Origin: a virus
IMG/VR virus record: IMGVR_UViG_3300047469_000311
Coordinates: 1 to 60,934 of that record
Length of the DNA: 60,934 bases
Reading direction: 5' to 3' (one strand)
The position numbers and the translations under genes were made by a program. The notes under the pieces were generated by a model. That model was not told the DNA's origin and did not search any database. It was given only the letters and a program-made list of their open reading frames with translations. Of this stretch, positions 18,724-26,556 are shown in pieces. Position 1 is the first letter of the stretch; each line of letters starts with the position of its first letter.

Positions 18724-18765
18724 CGGCATAAAACACCCAGCGAGGGTAGCTGATTAGGCTACCCC
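18724..18765 (-). terminator. Hairpin with ACGGCATAA flank
   Basis: GGGTAGC/GGCTACCC stem (18745-18765) next to AACGGCATAAAA. On the leftward strand the hairpin is followed by TTTTATGCCGTTGTTC, a member of the recurrent flank family, located just upstream of the 392-residue gene. Confidence 0.6.
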
Positions 18766-19141
18766 CACCTTCGGAGACATCAAGGAGTTCCGTTGCCAGT
18801 TCCCCTCAATAGATACCCTAACGCAGTAAGGAATTACGGCCAGCAGTTTTGACGTCACCGACTCACCTTCTGAGCCGACGGCATCTTCTCCCATGGCGTT
18901 CGAAGCAACGGCATAAAGCCCAGGTTGCCCTGGGCCTCATGTATCTTTCAAAGCGGTGCTGCCCGTGTTCCCACGGGTGTTGTGCCTGGCCATGTAACCA
19001 CAGACAGCATAAATAGACCTCGCCTGGGTAATCCCAGGCGAGACCTACACAGCCCCAACAGCTGCACCGACGCATGGCTCAAGGCTGACCTGAGTAGATC
19101 TGAAATCCACCCAGGTCAGTTACATCAACCAAGCGTGTTCT
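18766..19141. other. Hairpin-rich non-coding stretch downstream of the capsid gene
   Basis: About 375 bases without a credible gene, directly after the capsid stop codon in the leftward direction. At least four hairpins are visible: CTGACCTG/CAGGTCAG (19085-19119), CTCGCCTGGG/CCCAGGCGAG with loop TAAT (19019-19042), CCCGTG/CACGGG (18962-18977) and GCCCAGG/CCTGGGC (18918-18935). The GCCCAGG hairpin is flanked by AACGGCATAAA. The series could stabilise the 3-prime end of the abundant capsid mRNA, stop transcription in steps, or encode a small RNA. Confidence 0.6.
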
Positions 19142-21346
19142 TCACGACACCGAGTGCATGTTGACAGCAACCTTCGCCGTCACCACGCTTTCGATACCGC
19201 TCACGTCGATCGAACCCATGATCGGCAGGTTCACGACGTGCAGGAACGACGGCTGGACCGTGATTTCCTTGCTGTTCGCGCCGTTGCGGTGCAGCGGGAG
19301 AATCAGCGTCAGTTCCGGCTTCCATGCCATGTTGCCGAAGTGCATCGGATTCGGCACGCCTTCCTTGCCTTCACCGAATTCGCCGAACGACATGCGGATC
19401 TTGCCGCGCATGTTGATGTTCAGCGTCGACACGATCTTCACGTTGAAGTCGTTGCCGAGCGTACGGAAGTCGCCCGTGACTTGCAGGTAACGCGCGATGA
19501 CCGGGTCCGTACCGATGATGACGGTCGGCGTAGCAGCGATGCCGCCAGCCAGTGCGTCAGCCGCAGCCTTGTAGCCCGAGTCGCGGTACATGCGGTAAGC
19601 CATGTCGCGCAGGATGTTGATCAGCGAAGCCTGGATGTCGGCCGCACGTTCGTGCGACTTGATCGAGTCCACCACCGCCGGTGCGCTGTAGTCTTGGTGC
19701 TCGTAGAACGGAGTCACCAGGAAACGCGCCACGCCGAGGATTTCCGGATCGCCTTGATACAGACCACCGTTGGCCGTGACCAGTTCCTTCAGCGCCGTTT
19801 CGACGTCCAGCAGCTTCGCCACTGCAGCGTTCGACGTACGGATGTGCGTTGCCGTGATCAGTGCAGCCAGATCGCTTGCGTCGTTCTGGTCACCCAGCGT
19901 CAGCGGACGCGGAATCGTGATCGGCGACAGGAGCGGCACGCCGTAAACCATGTTGTAGAACGTGAGGTCGAGCAGCTGACCGCGTTCACGACGGTTCGTG
20001 TTCGTGCGACGTGCGTCGAGGTCGTAACCGACGATCGAAGCACCAGCCAGCGCGGTCATGATCGTTGCGCCAGCGCCCGTGGTCTGGTCGACCAGGTTGC
20101 CGTCTTCGTCACGGATTTCGTACACCGACACTTGACCAGCCGACAGTTGCGTGTCAGCGAGTTCGAGGTTCACGTTACCGAACACTTGCACCGACAGCTT
20201 GACTTCGTAGTTGCCTTGCACGATCGGCGCGAGAACCGACGAAGCCGAACCGTCGGCCTTCTTCGTGTTCACGTTCAGCACGAGCGCGTTGCTGATGAAG
20301 TTCAGCGTCATCAGACGGTAGTTGTTCTGCACCGAGTACGTGAACGTGCCCGATTGCATGTTGGCAACCGACTTGAACTTGATGACTTCGGCCGAGCCAC
20401 CCGAGCCGACTTGCAGGTACAGCGAGCTCAGCTTGATCGCCGGGTCGATTGCGTCGGTCGAATCCAGCATGCCGGTTTCGAGCAGCGCGTCGGTTTGCGA
20501 GATGCCGAGCAGCGAGAACGACTTGCCGATCGCGAGCGGCGCCGTCTTGATCGACACGCCTTCGTATTCGATGTCCGCAGCCGGAACCAGGCTCGAGCCG
20601 ACGAAGTTCGCAGCGCTTTCCGGACGGTAGACCGGGACGATCTTCGAGAGGTCGTTGCGCAGGATGGTCGGGTCGATCAGGGCCTGGATGATGTTCTTCT
20701 TGCCGAAGTTCTTGCTCAGCGCGCCGTCGATGGTGCGACGAACTTCGTCGTACACTTGCACGAGGCGAATCGACACGGTGTAGCCGTACTGGTCCGGCGT
20801 GACGACGACGGTCGGGAAGAAAGCTTCGCCGAATTCGTCTTGACGTGCAGCTTGCAGGTTGTACGCCACCGAGTACACGGTAGCCGACTTCGTTTCACGC
20901 TCGTCGTATGCTTCGAGCGCCTTCGACTGGCGATGATCCATCGCGCCATTGCCCATCGCGGGGATGAACGTGTGGCCTTCGAGCGAAACCTTGCGTGCGA
21001 CCGGTGCCTTCAGGAAGCCAGCCATGTCGCCCGCGACGATTGCCGCGACCAGACCTGCTTGCTTCTGCGCGACGGTGTGCTTGCCCTTGATCAGGCCGTC
21101 GTTGGCGTTCAGTTCAGCTGCGAATTGCGAGCTGATCGATTCCAGCGAGGTCTTCAGACCCTTGACCGAGCCTTCGAGCTCTTGTTGCGTGACGGCGTCG
21201 AGCGACTCCATCGCAACCACGGACGATGCCAGGCGCTTTTCGATGTGCGGGCCGCTGCGGTTGACAGCGTGTTGGACCTTCGCAACCAGCGAGTTGATCG
21301 TGCCGTCCTGGCCAGCGTTGCCGATTTGATACAGTTTGGAAGACAT
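19142..21346 (-). CDS. Major capsid protein (phiKZ-type, 734 aa, with propeptide)
   Basis: Forms the icosahedral shell. Length and pattern match the phiKZ gp120 type of HK97-fold capsid protein. The first roughly 145 residues are helical and polar, like a scaffolding propeptide; a plausible prohead-protease site is ALE/AYDERETKS after E145, in agreement with the S/A/G-x-E rule known for the phiKZ protease. The mature part then begins before ATVYSVAYNLQAARQDEFGE. The C-terminus contains LPLHRNGANSKE (residues 683-694). The central part, about residues 236-452, has a diverged copy in the gene at 52024-52785. The last six codons of the preceding intergenic strand carry AAGGGAAACAAAAG before ATG. 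Expression is expected to be late and very high. Confidence 0.9.
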   Translation of the reverse strand: MSSKLYQIGNAGQDGTINSLVAKVQHAVNRSGPHIEKRLASSVVAMESLDAVTQQELEGSVKGLKTSLESISSQFAAELNANDGLIKGKHTVAQKQAGLVAAIVAGDMAGFLKAPVARKVSLEGHTFIPAMGNGAMDHRQSKALEAYDERETKSATVYSVAYNLQAARQDEFGEAFFPTVVVTPDQYGYTVSIRLVQVYDEVRRTIDGALSKNFGKKNIIQALIDPTILRNDLSKIVPVYRPESAANFVGSSLVPAADIEYEGVSIKTAPLAIGKSFSLLGISQTDALLETGMLDSTDAIDPAIKLSSLYLQVGSGGSAEVIKFKSVANMQSGTFTYSVQNNYRLMTLNFISNALVLNVNTKKADGSASSVLAPIVQGNYEVKLSVQVFGNVNLELADTQLSAGQVSVYEIRDEDGNLVDQTTGAGATIMTALAGASIVGYDLDARRTNTNRRERGQLLDLTFYNMVYGVPLLSPITIPRPLTLGDQNDASDLAALITATHIRTSNAAVAKLLDVETALKELVTANGGLYQGDPEILGVARFLVTPFYEHQDYSAPAVVDSIKSHERAADIQASLINILRDMAYRMYRDSGYKAAADALAGGIAATPTVIIGTDPVIARYLQVTGDFRTLGNDFNVKIVSTLNINMRGKIRMSFGEFGEGKEGVPNPMHFGNMAWKPELTLILPLHRNGANSKEITVQPSFLHVVNLPIMGSIDVSGIESVVTAKVAVNMHSVS

Positions 21347-21395
21347 CTTTTGTTTCCCTTGAGTTAAACGAAGTTGCTATTGGGGCTGAAACCGT

Positions 21396-21965
21396 TTAGG
21401 CCGCCACTGCTACTTTTTTCTTGGACAGCAGTTGCAGCCAACGCTTGAACCAAGGTGTTCGAGCCACCTCGTTAGGCGGTGTGTACACATACAATGCTTT
21501 TAGAATTGCTTCCACCGTAGCGAGGTAGAGCTCATCGGGAGCACTGGCAGTATAGAAGCCCGGACTAATGACCATCGCGCCAACGGCAGGAGCTATGTCA
21601 TAGTAATTAAAAGGTTCACTGTGACGCTCGGTGCGACTGTCTTCGCCAAACAAGCGATCTTTCGCGTCCTTGACGAACGACTCATCGCAGGTTAGCGGGA
21701 TGACCGTGTTCTGGTAAAAGGTTCGGCTCTCCTCCGTACGAAGTGATTCATACCACGCCTGGTGGATTCCCCAGGTCCCAATGTGAAGATCACCACCCAC
21801 AAGATGGGTAGCAAATTCCTGCACAATCAGGAGGCCAGCCATATCAGCGGGCGCACAAACACGACGGATCTTCTCGAAATCGAGCATGTCCGCCAAATTC
21901 ATCTTGTTACGATGAATGGAATCAGCGATCCAGTAAGGGACCACCACAATCTTTTTTTCGGCCAC
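21396..21965 (-). CDS. Hypothetical protein (189 aa, GTG start)
   Basis: I place the start at a GTG at 21965 (VAEKKIVVVPYWIADSIHRN) because TTGGGAGCATCAACC gives a good ribosome site; the frame is open to 22145 but the extra 60 codons are Cys-rich and lack support. No family is recognised. Visible elements are IHQAWYESL, a region EPFNYYDIAPAVGAMVIS, and a basic C-terminus (WLQLLSKKKVAVAA). It lies upstream of the capsid gene in the same direction and is divergent from the DnaB-like helicase. Function unknown. Confidence 0.5.
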   Translation of the reverse strand: MAEKKIVVVPYWIADSIHRNKMNLADMLDFEKIRRVCAPADMAGLLIVQEFATHLVGGDLHIGTWGIHQAWYESLRTEESRTFYQNTVIPLTCDESFVKDAKDRLFGEDSRTERHSEPFNYYDIAPAVGAMVISPGFYTASAPDELYLATVEAILKALYVYTPPNEVARTPWFKRWLQLLSKKKVAVAA

Positions 21966-22179
21966 GGTTGATGCTCCCAATGATGGGTCAGATGTTAATT
22001 TTGAAGCCGTGTGCCTAGAGTATGTACAGGGGACGAAGCAGATCCCTCGACAGCAGGCATACGCAAGAATTCCTTTACCCGAGATTAGTCGTTCTGCCAC
22101 AACATAATCATTTTCATAGAGATGATAGTGGATGACGGGGACCAAGCCTCTTGGGGATAACTACCATTAACGCGCAGAA

Positions 22180-23733
22180 ATGAATAACCGACTCCTTTTG
22201 GTGAATGCAATCACCCTGCTTTACCGCGAAAGTCAATTGCCACCGACGATGGAGCGTAGCCAGAATCTGGTCCGCAACATTGTGTCCACCATCAAGATGC
22301 CTGAGGTGAACCTCACGCTTGATCCTGAAACCGAGACGCTCGCGGGTCTGAAGAGCTGCGCACTGGCAATGTGCGACACGCCCCAAGACCATCAGTACGA
22401 GCCGCTCGAAATCATGCAGCGCATGAAGGTGGTCTGTGGGGAAGACCAAGCGATGTATGAAGCGTTCGAACAAGGTATTAGCAGCGAGCTGCAAGAAGGC
22501 TCGCTCAAGCGTACCTGCCTGAACATTCGCCGTACGTTGCAGAATTACTTCCGGGAAGAGAAGGTCAAAGAGATCTTGCACCGCGCAGGCGTCGCGGTGA
22601 AGTTCAACCGTGAGAACATCACGGACATGAAGCAGTTCGTCGCCGAAGTCTGTGCGGAGCTCGAACCCTATCAGCAAGACGCGGTCACCAAAGATCCGGC
22701 GATTGTCTCGCACGTCTCGTTTAGCAACCTGGACTCGATGGCCGAAGTCTTTAAGGACATTCAGCAGGAGTCCAACGGTAACTCGATTCTGCGCACCGGC
22801 TGGCAAGGGATTAACCGCATGTTGCGCGGGGGCTTCCGCCGCGGCGAGCAGGTGGTGATCGGCGCCCTGCAGCACAAGTACAAAACGGGCTTTACGCTGT
22901 CGATCTTCAAACACCTGGCGCTCTACAATGTGCCGGAGATGATTGACCCGAGCAAGAAGCCCTTGCTGTTGCGGATCTCGTTCGAGGACGACATCAACAA
23001 CAACATGCGCTTCCTCTATACGTCGCTCAAGGAAAATGAGACCGGCGTCGCGGTGACTGATAAGGAACTGGAAGGGGCGGACCCGCAAGAGATTGCGGCG
23101 TATGTGAAGGAGAAGATGGGCGTCAATGGTTACCACATTGACATGCTGCGAGTGGACCCGACCAAGTGGTCGTACATGGACATCTGCAACAAGCTCATCG
23201 AGTACGAGGCCGACGGCTACGAAATCCATGCGCTGATCGTCGACTACCTGTACATGGTGCCGACCACGGGTTGCTCACAAGGCCCTGCCGGTCACGACGT
23301 GCGCGACATGTTCCGCCGCATGCGTAACTTCACCAACCCGCGCAAGATCACCTTTATCACCCCGCACCAGCTCTCAACGGAAGCTAAGCAATTGGTGCGC
23401 GACGGTAAGACCGACTTCGTGAAGGAAATCGCGAACAAGGGTTACTACGCAGGTAGCCGTCAGATTGACCAGGAAGTGGATCTGGAGCTCTACATCCACA
23501 TCGAGATCGTGAATGGGAGCTCGTGGTTAACGGTGCAGCGTGGTAAGCACCGGATTGTCGGACAGACCCCGTTGATTGATCAGTACTGTGTGCTGCCCTT
23601 CCAGCCAGTGGGCGGTATTCTGGACGATCTGAACGGGCCGGACACGACTCGCCGTAAGGTGGGCGGGGGTCCGATTGGTAGTAGCGACGAAACGCCGTGG
23701 TTCGCAGCACTGGACGATCCTTTGCAACTCTAA
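22180..23733 (+). CDS. DnaB-like replicative helicase (SF4, 517 aa)
   Basis: A RecA-fold hexameric helicase of DnaB type that would unwind DNA at the phage fork. The C-terminal domain begins with TGWQGINRMLRGGFRRGEQV (residues 206-225), the usual entry to the ATPase core. Walker A is degenerate: GALQHKYKTGFT at 228-239, with Tyr where the glycine before Lys-Thr is expected. Walker B is HALIVDYLYM (351-360), and ITFITPHQLS (391-400) matches the H3/sensor strand. Residues 1-180 are the helical N-terminal region. No Shine-Dalgarno sequence is evident before ATG (TTAACGCGCAGAA). It is followed by a hairpin and then the SNF2-like helicase. Confidence 0.8.
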   Translation: MNNRLLLVNAITLLYRESQLPPTMERSQNLVRNIVSTIKMPEVNLTLDPETETLAGLKSCALAMCDTPQDHQYEPLEIMQRMKVVCGEDQAMYEAFEQGISSELQEGSLKRTCLNIRRTLQNYFREEKVKEILHRAGVAVKFNRENITDMKQFVAEVCAELEPYQQDAVTKDPAIVSHVSFSNLDSMAEVFKDIQQESNGNSILRTGWQGINRMLRGGFRRGEQVVIGALQHKYKTGFTLSIFKHLALYNVPEMIDPSKKPLLLRISFEDDINNNMRFLYTSLKENETGVAVTDKELEGADPQEIAAYVKEKMGVNGYHIDMLRVDPTKWSYMDICNKLIEYEADGYEIHALIVDYLYMVPTTGCSQGPAGHDVRDMFRRMRNFTNPRKITFITPHQLSTEAKQLVRDGKTDFVKEIANKGYYAGSRQIDQEVDLELYIHIEIVNGSSWLTVQRGKHRIVGQTPLIDQYCVLPFQPVGGILDDLNGPDTTRRKVGGGPIGSSDETPWFAALDDPLQL

Positions 23734-23762
23734 TTCTTTCCCCTGTAGTACCGCTAGGTGTG

Positions 23763-23812
23763 ACACTTGGGTCTGACCAGCCCAGGTGTTGCCCTAGCCT
23801 TTTATGCCGTTC
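23763..23812 (+). terminator. Hairpin with TATGCCGTT flank
   Basis: ACACTTGGG/CCCAGGTGT stem (one mismatch) with loop TCTGACCAG, followed by TGCCCTAGCCTTTTATGCCGTTCC. It separates the DnaB-like and SNF2-like genes, both rightward. The trailing motif is the same as at the other hairpins. Confidence 0.65.
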
Positions 23813-23895
23813 CAATGTCACTAAAAGAATCGAGCCGAAATAGTTATGAATCCATTTTTGGTCCGCTAACTATACAACGACTCTCAGGGGTGCAA

Positions 23896-25989
23896 ATGTT
23901 TTCTGGTTTTAAGCGCCTAATCGGTTCCATCGACGTCTTCGAGGATGAAAAACTCATCCATATCGAAGGCCTCCCGGCCGATGTGATTGCCCGCGACATC
24001 ACGAAGATCTGGTCCACCAGCAAGATCGCGATGTTCATGTTCACCAAGATGGGACGCTCGAGCGTTTCCTTCAACAAGTTCTTTGCCCCTGACGTCGTCT
24101 ATACGTTCGAGACAATCATCAAGCTGCGCAGCCGCAACTATAACAACCGGGCGCTGCAAAAGATCGTCGACCTGATGTACGAGAACACCTGGTTGAAAAG
24201 CGTTCGGGAAGAGACCCGGCCTGACATTCTGGATTTCAGCCAGCTCGATGAACTGAATGTGAACCTGCTGCCCCATCAGGCTGAGTTCCTCCAGCTCTAT
24301 AACGAGATGGTGCCGCGCATGAAGCTCAAAGGCTATGTGCTGGCAGCCGCGCCCGGTTCAGGCAAGACAATTAACTCGATCGCCCTCGGTTGTGTACTGA
24401 ACGCCGATGTGTTTATCGAGCTGGTTCCGAAGCCCGCCGTGGACGAGGTGTGGGACAAGACGCTGCGCACACTCTTTAAGAAGCCAGAACACCACAAGTA
24501 CTGGACGACGCTTTCCGGTAAGCCGCTCGAGTGGGGCTATCGTCATTACGTGTTCCATTACGAGCAATTGCCCAAGGCGATCGAGTTCTTCAAGCAACAC
24601 CAGCACAAGCTCCGTAAGCCGTTCATGATCGTGGATGAGTCCCACAACCTGAACGAGCTCGATAGCCTGCGTACGAACCTCTGGATCGATCTGTGCAAGG
24701 TGACTGACTGCAAGCACGTGCTGCCGATGTCGGGCACGCCGATGAAAGCCATTGGTGCGGAGGCGATTCCGATTCTCACCGTGCTCTGCGAAGACTTTAA
24801 TCAGGACGCCCAGTTGCGGTTCAAGGAAATCTTTGGCAAGAACTCCGTGCGGGCCAATGACATCCTGCGTAACCGCCTTGGACAGATGATGTACAAGGTC
24901 GACAACGTAGTGGATAACAACCGCAAAGAGATCCAGAAGAACGTCGAGATGCCCAATGGCGGTGTCTATACGCTTGACGCCGTGAAGGACGTCATGAAGG
25001 CGTTCATCACCGAGCGCATGGCGTACTACAAGGCGAACTTCAAGGGCTTCCAGAACATCTACTACACGGCCTGCGGGGTCTACGAGCGCACCCTGCGGGA
25101 CGGGCCTGCCAAGAACGAGTACAAGAAGTACCAGGGCTACATCAGCCAGATTATCCAAGGGTACGACCCGAAGACGATGAAAGACATGGTGATGTTCTGT
25201 AACAAGTTCGAAAAGCAGAAGATCGCCCCGAGCTTGCCACGTGACCTGAAGATCTCCTTCCTGGATGCGCGCTCGGTGGTGAAGTACATGGACCTCAAAG
25301 TCCAGGGTGAAGCCTTGGGTCGGATTTTGGGTAAGCTGCGCGCGCAGTGTCACGTCGACATGTTGCCGTACGTGGGGATGCCGGAGCTCATTGATGGCTC
25401 GATGTCCAAGACGCTCATCTTCACGTCCTACGTGAATGTGGTCAAAGCCGCGGATGAGTACTTGCAGAAGGAAGGCTATCAGCCCTTGCTCGTCTACGGC
25501 GAGACTAACAAGGACCTGAAGGGCATCATCAAGCGCTTTGATGAGGACGAGGATCTGAACCCGCTGATTGCGACGTTCGATTCATTGTCGACCGCTGTGC
25601 CGGTGCTCTCCGCTTCGACCATGATCAACCTGAACGCGCCGTTTCGGGACTACGAGTACAAGCAAGCGATTGCGCGGATCGATCGGATTGGTCAGAAGTT
25701 CCCCTGCACGATCTGGAATGTGTTTCTGGATACCAAGGGAGTCCCCAACATCTCGACGCGTTCCAATGACATCTTGAACTGGTCGCGTGAGATGGTCGAT
25801 TCGATCATGGGCACGAGCAGCGCAGGGCTGGATCTGGCGCTGGAATCCTTCAGCTTGCAACAGAAGGCGGATCGCTACGAGCTGGCGATGGAAACGTTTA
25901 ACGACGGCGGTACCGAAGGCGACGACGAGAAGGTCGAGACTGGCAGTATCATCGTGCAACCCAACTGGATGTCGTGGTCCAACGTGTGA
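23896..25989 (+). CDS. SNF2/SF2-family helicase or DNA translocase (697 aa)
   Basis: An ATP-dependent translocase of superfamily 2. Motif I is AAAPGSGKTINSIALG near residue 150, motif II IVDESHN near 245 (DESH rather than DEAH), motif III MSGTPMKA near 277, and motif VI QAIARIDRIGQKFPC near 592, the last being typical of SNF2 proteins. I start at the ATG at 23896 (MFSGFKRLIGSIDVF), which has CAGGGGTGCAA upstream; earlier in-frame starts lie in the terminator flank and are unlikely. An N-terminal domain of about 130 residues precedes the helicase core. The role may be in replication, repair or removal of bound proteins from DNA. The ADP-ribosyltransferase-like gene follows after 7 bases. Confidence 0.85.
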   Translation: MFSGFKRLIGSIDVFEDEKLIHIEGLPADVIARDITKIWSTSKIAMFMFTKMGRSSVSFNKFFAPDVVYTFETIIKLRSRNYNNRALQKIVDLMYENTWLKSVREETRPDILDFSQLDELNVNLLPHQAEFLQLYNEMVPRMKLKGYVLAAAPGSGKTINSIALGCVLNADVFIELVPKPAVDEVWDKTLRTLFKKPEHHKYWTTLSGKPLEWGYRHYVFHYEQLPKAIEFFKQHQHKLRKPFMIVDESHNLNELDSLRTNLWIDLCKVTDCKHVLPMSGTPMKAIGAEAIPILTVLCEDFNQDAQLRFKEIFGKNSVRANDILRNRLGQMMYKVDNVVDNNRKEIQKNVEMPNGGVYTLDAVKDVMKAFITERMAYYKANFKGFQNIYYTACGVYERTLRDGPAKNEYKKYQGYISQIIQGYDPKTMKDMVMFCNKFEKQKIAPSLPRDLKISFLDARSVVKYMDLKVQGEALGRILGKLRAQCHVDMLPYVGMPELIDGSMSKTLIFTSYVNVVKAADEYLQKEGYQPLLVYGETNKDLKGIIKRFDEDEDLNPLIATFDSLSTAVPVLSASTMINLNAPFRDYEYKQAIARIDRIGQKFPCTIWNVFLDTKGVPNISTRSNDILNWSREMVDSIMGTSSAGLDLALESFSLQQKADRYELAMETFNDGGTEGDDEKVETGSIIVQPNWMSWSNV

Positions 25990-25996
25990 GGCAGGT

Positions 25997-26554
25997 ATGC
26001 ATTTCATAGCAAAACGCACGCCTGCGATGGAGTGGGCCTTCTGGAAAGCACTGAATGACGGCGCCCAGGTGATTGATTTTACCCAGATCGATCACGATAA
26101 ACTGGCAGCGCTGTCTCAGCACACCGAGCTGCTTAAGCAGCTCGATCGCTGGATCTTGCATCCGGACAAGACGCTCCTGCCTTCACTGCGCGCTTTGGCC
26201 AAGATTGTCAACGACCTGTATCACTTTAAGGAGTTGGCTCTCTTTCGTGGCTTTGATCCGTCGATTGCCTATCAAGACACCATGGGTCTGCAACGGGGCC
26301 GGTACGCGACGGGTGAGCGCCACGATTATCCGCTCGAGAACCCACTGTCTTTTAGTACGGAGTTGAAGATCGCTCAGAGCTTTGGTCCGACCGTCGTCCG
26401 TACCCTGGTCGATCCGAATCATCCCTTGGGACTGGTAGTGACCGATGAGCTGTCGGTGCTCGTGTCCCAGCTTCGCAATATCCGTCCGGAAACCCAAAAA
26501 GAAGTCATTATGTTTCCGCCCGCCGTTATTCAGTTCACCATAATCGAGAAATAA
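25997..26554 (+). CDS. Probable mono-ADP-ribosyltransferase (R-S-E type, 185 aa)
   Basis: The three hallmarks of R-S-E ADP-ribosyltransferases occur in order with normal spacing: an arginine strand LALFRGF (R84), the S-x-S motif in NPLSFSTELKIAQSFG (S118, S120, T121), and the catalytic loop RPETQKEVIMFPP, where Q167-x-E169 precedes the EV-hydrophobic-PP strand usual in this fold. Such enzymes transfer ADP-ribose from NAD+ to protein or RNA; T4 ModA, ModB and Alt are the known phage examples acting on host RNA polymerase and translation. Q-x-E rather than E-x-E suggests a non-arginine acceptor residue, but this is uncertain. Start ATG at 25997 has GAGGCAGGT upstream. It sits 7 bases after the SNF2-like gene and 2 bases before a virion-like gene, so it could be packaged or early. 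Confidence 0.75.
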   Translation: MHFIAKRTPAMEWAFWKALNDGAQVIDFTQIDHDKLAALSQHTELLKQLDRWILHPDKTLLPSLRALAKIVNDLYHFKELALFRGFDPSIAYQDTMGLQRGRYATGERHDYPLENPLSFSTELKIAQSFGPTVVRTLVDPNHPLGLVVTDELSVLVSQLRNIRPETQKEVIMFPPAVIQFTIIEK

Positions 26555-26556
26555 CC

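Noticed and set aside
18679-18729. ATG at 18729 as the start of the coiled-coil gene
   Set aside because: This ATG lies inside the recurrent TATGCCGTT flank and has no ribosome site; AGAGGGACTT before the ATG at 18618 is much better.
19154-21367. Long open frame antisense to the capsid gene
   Set aside because: It is Arg/His/Val-rich with no domain, has no ribosome site, and mirrors the biased codons of the capsid gene. A similar long frame runs opposite the RNA polymerase fragment (15687-17363).
23767-23895. Upstream extension of the SNF2-like gene
   Set aside because: It would start in the terminator hairpin and flank; the ATG at 23896 has a ribosome site and begins the conserved-looking N-terminus.
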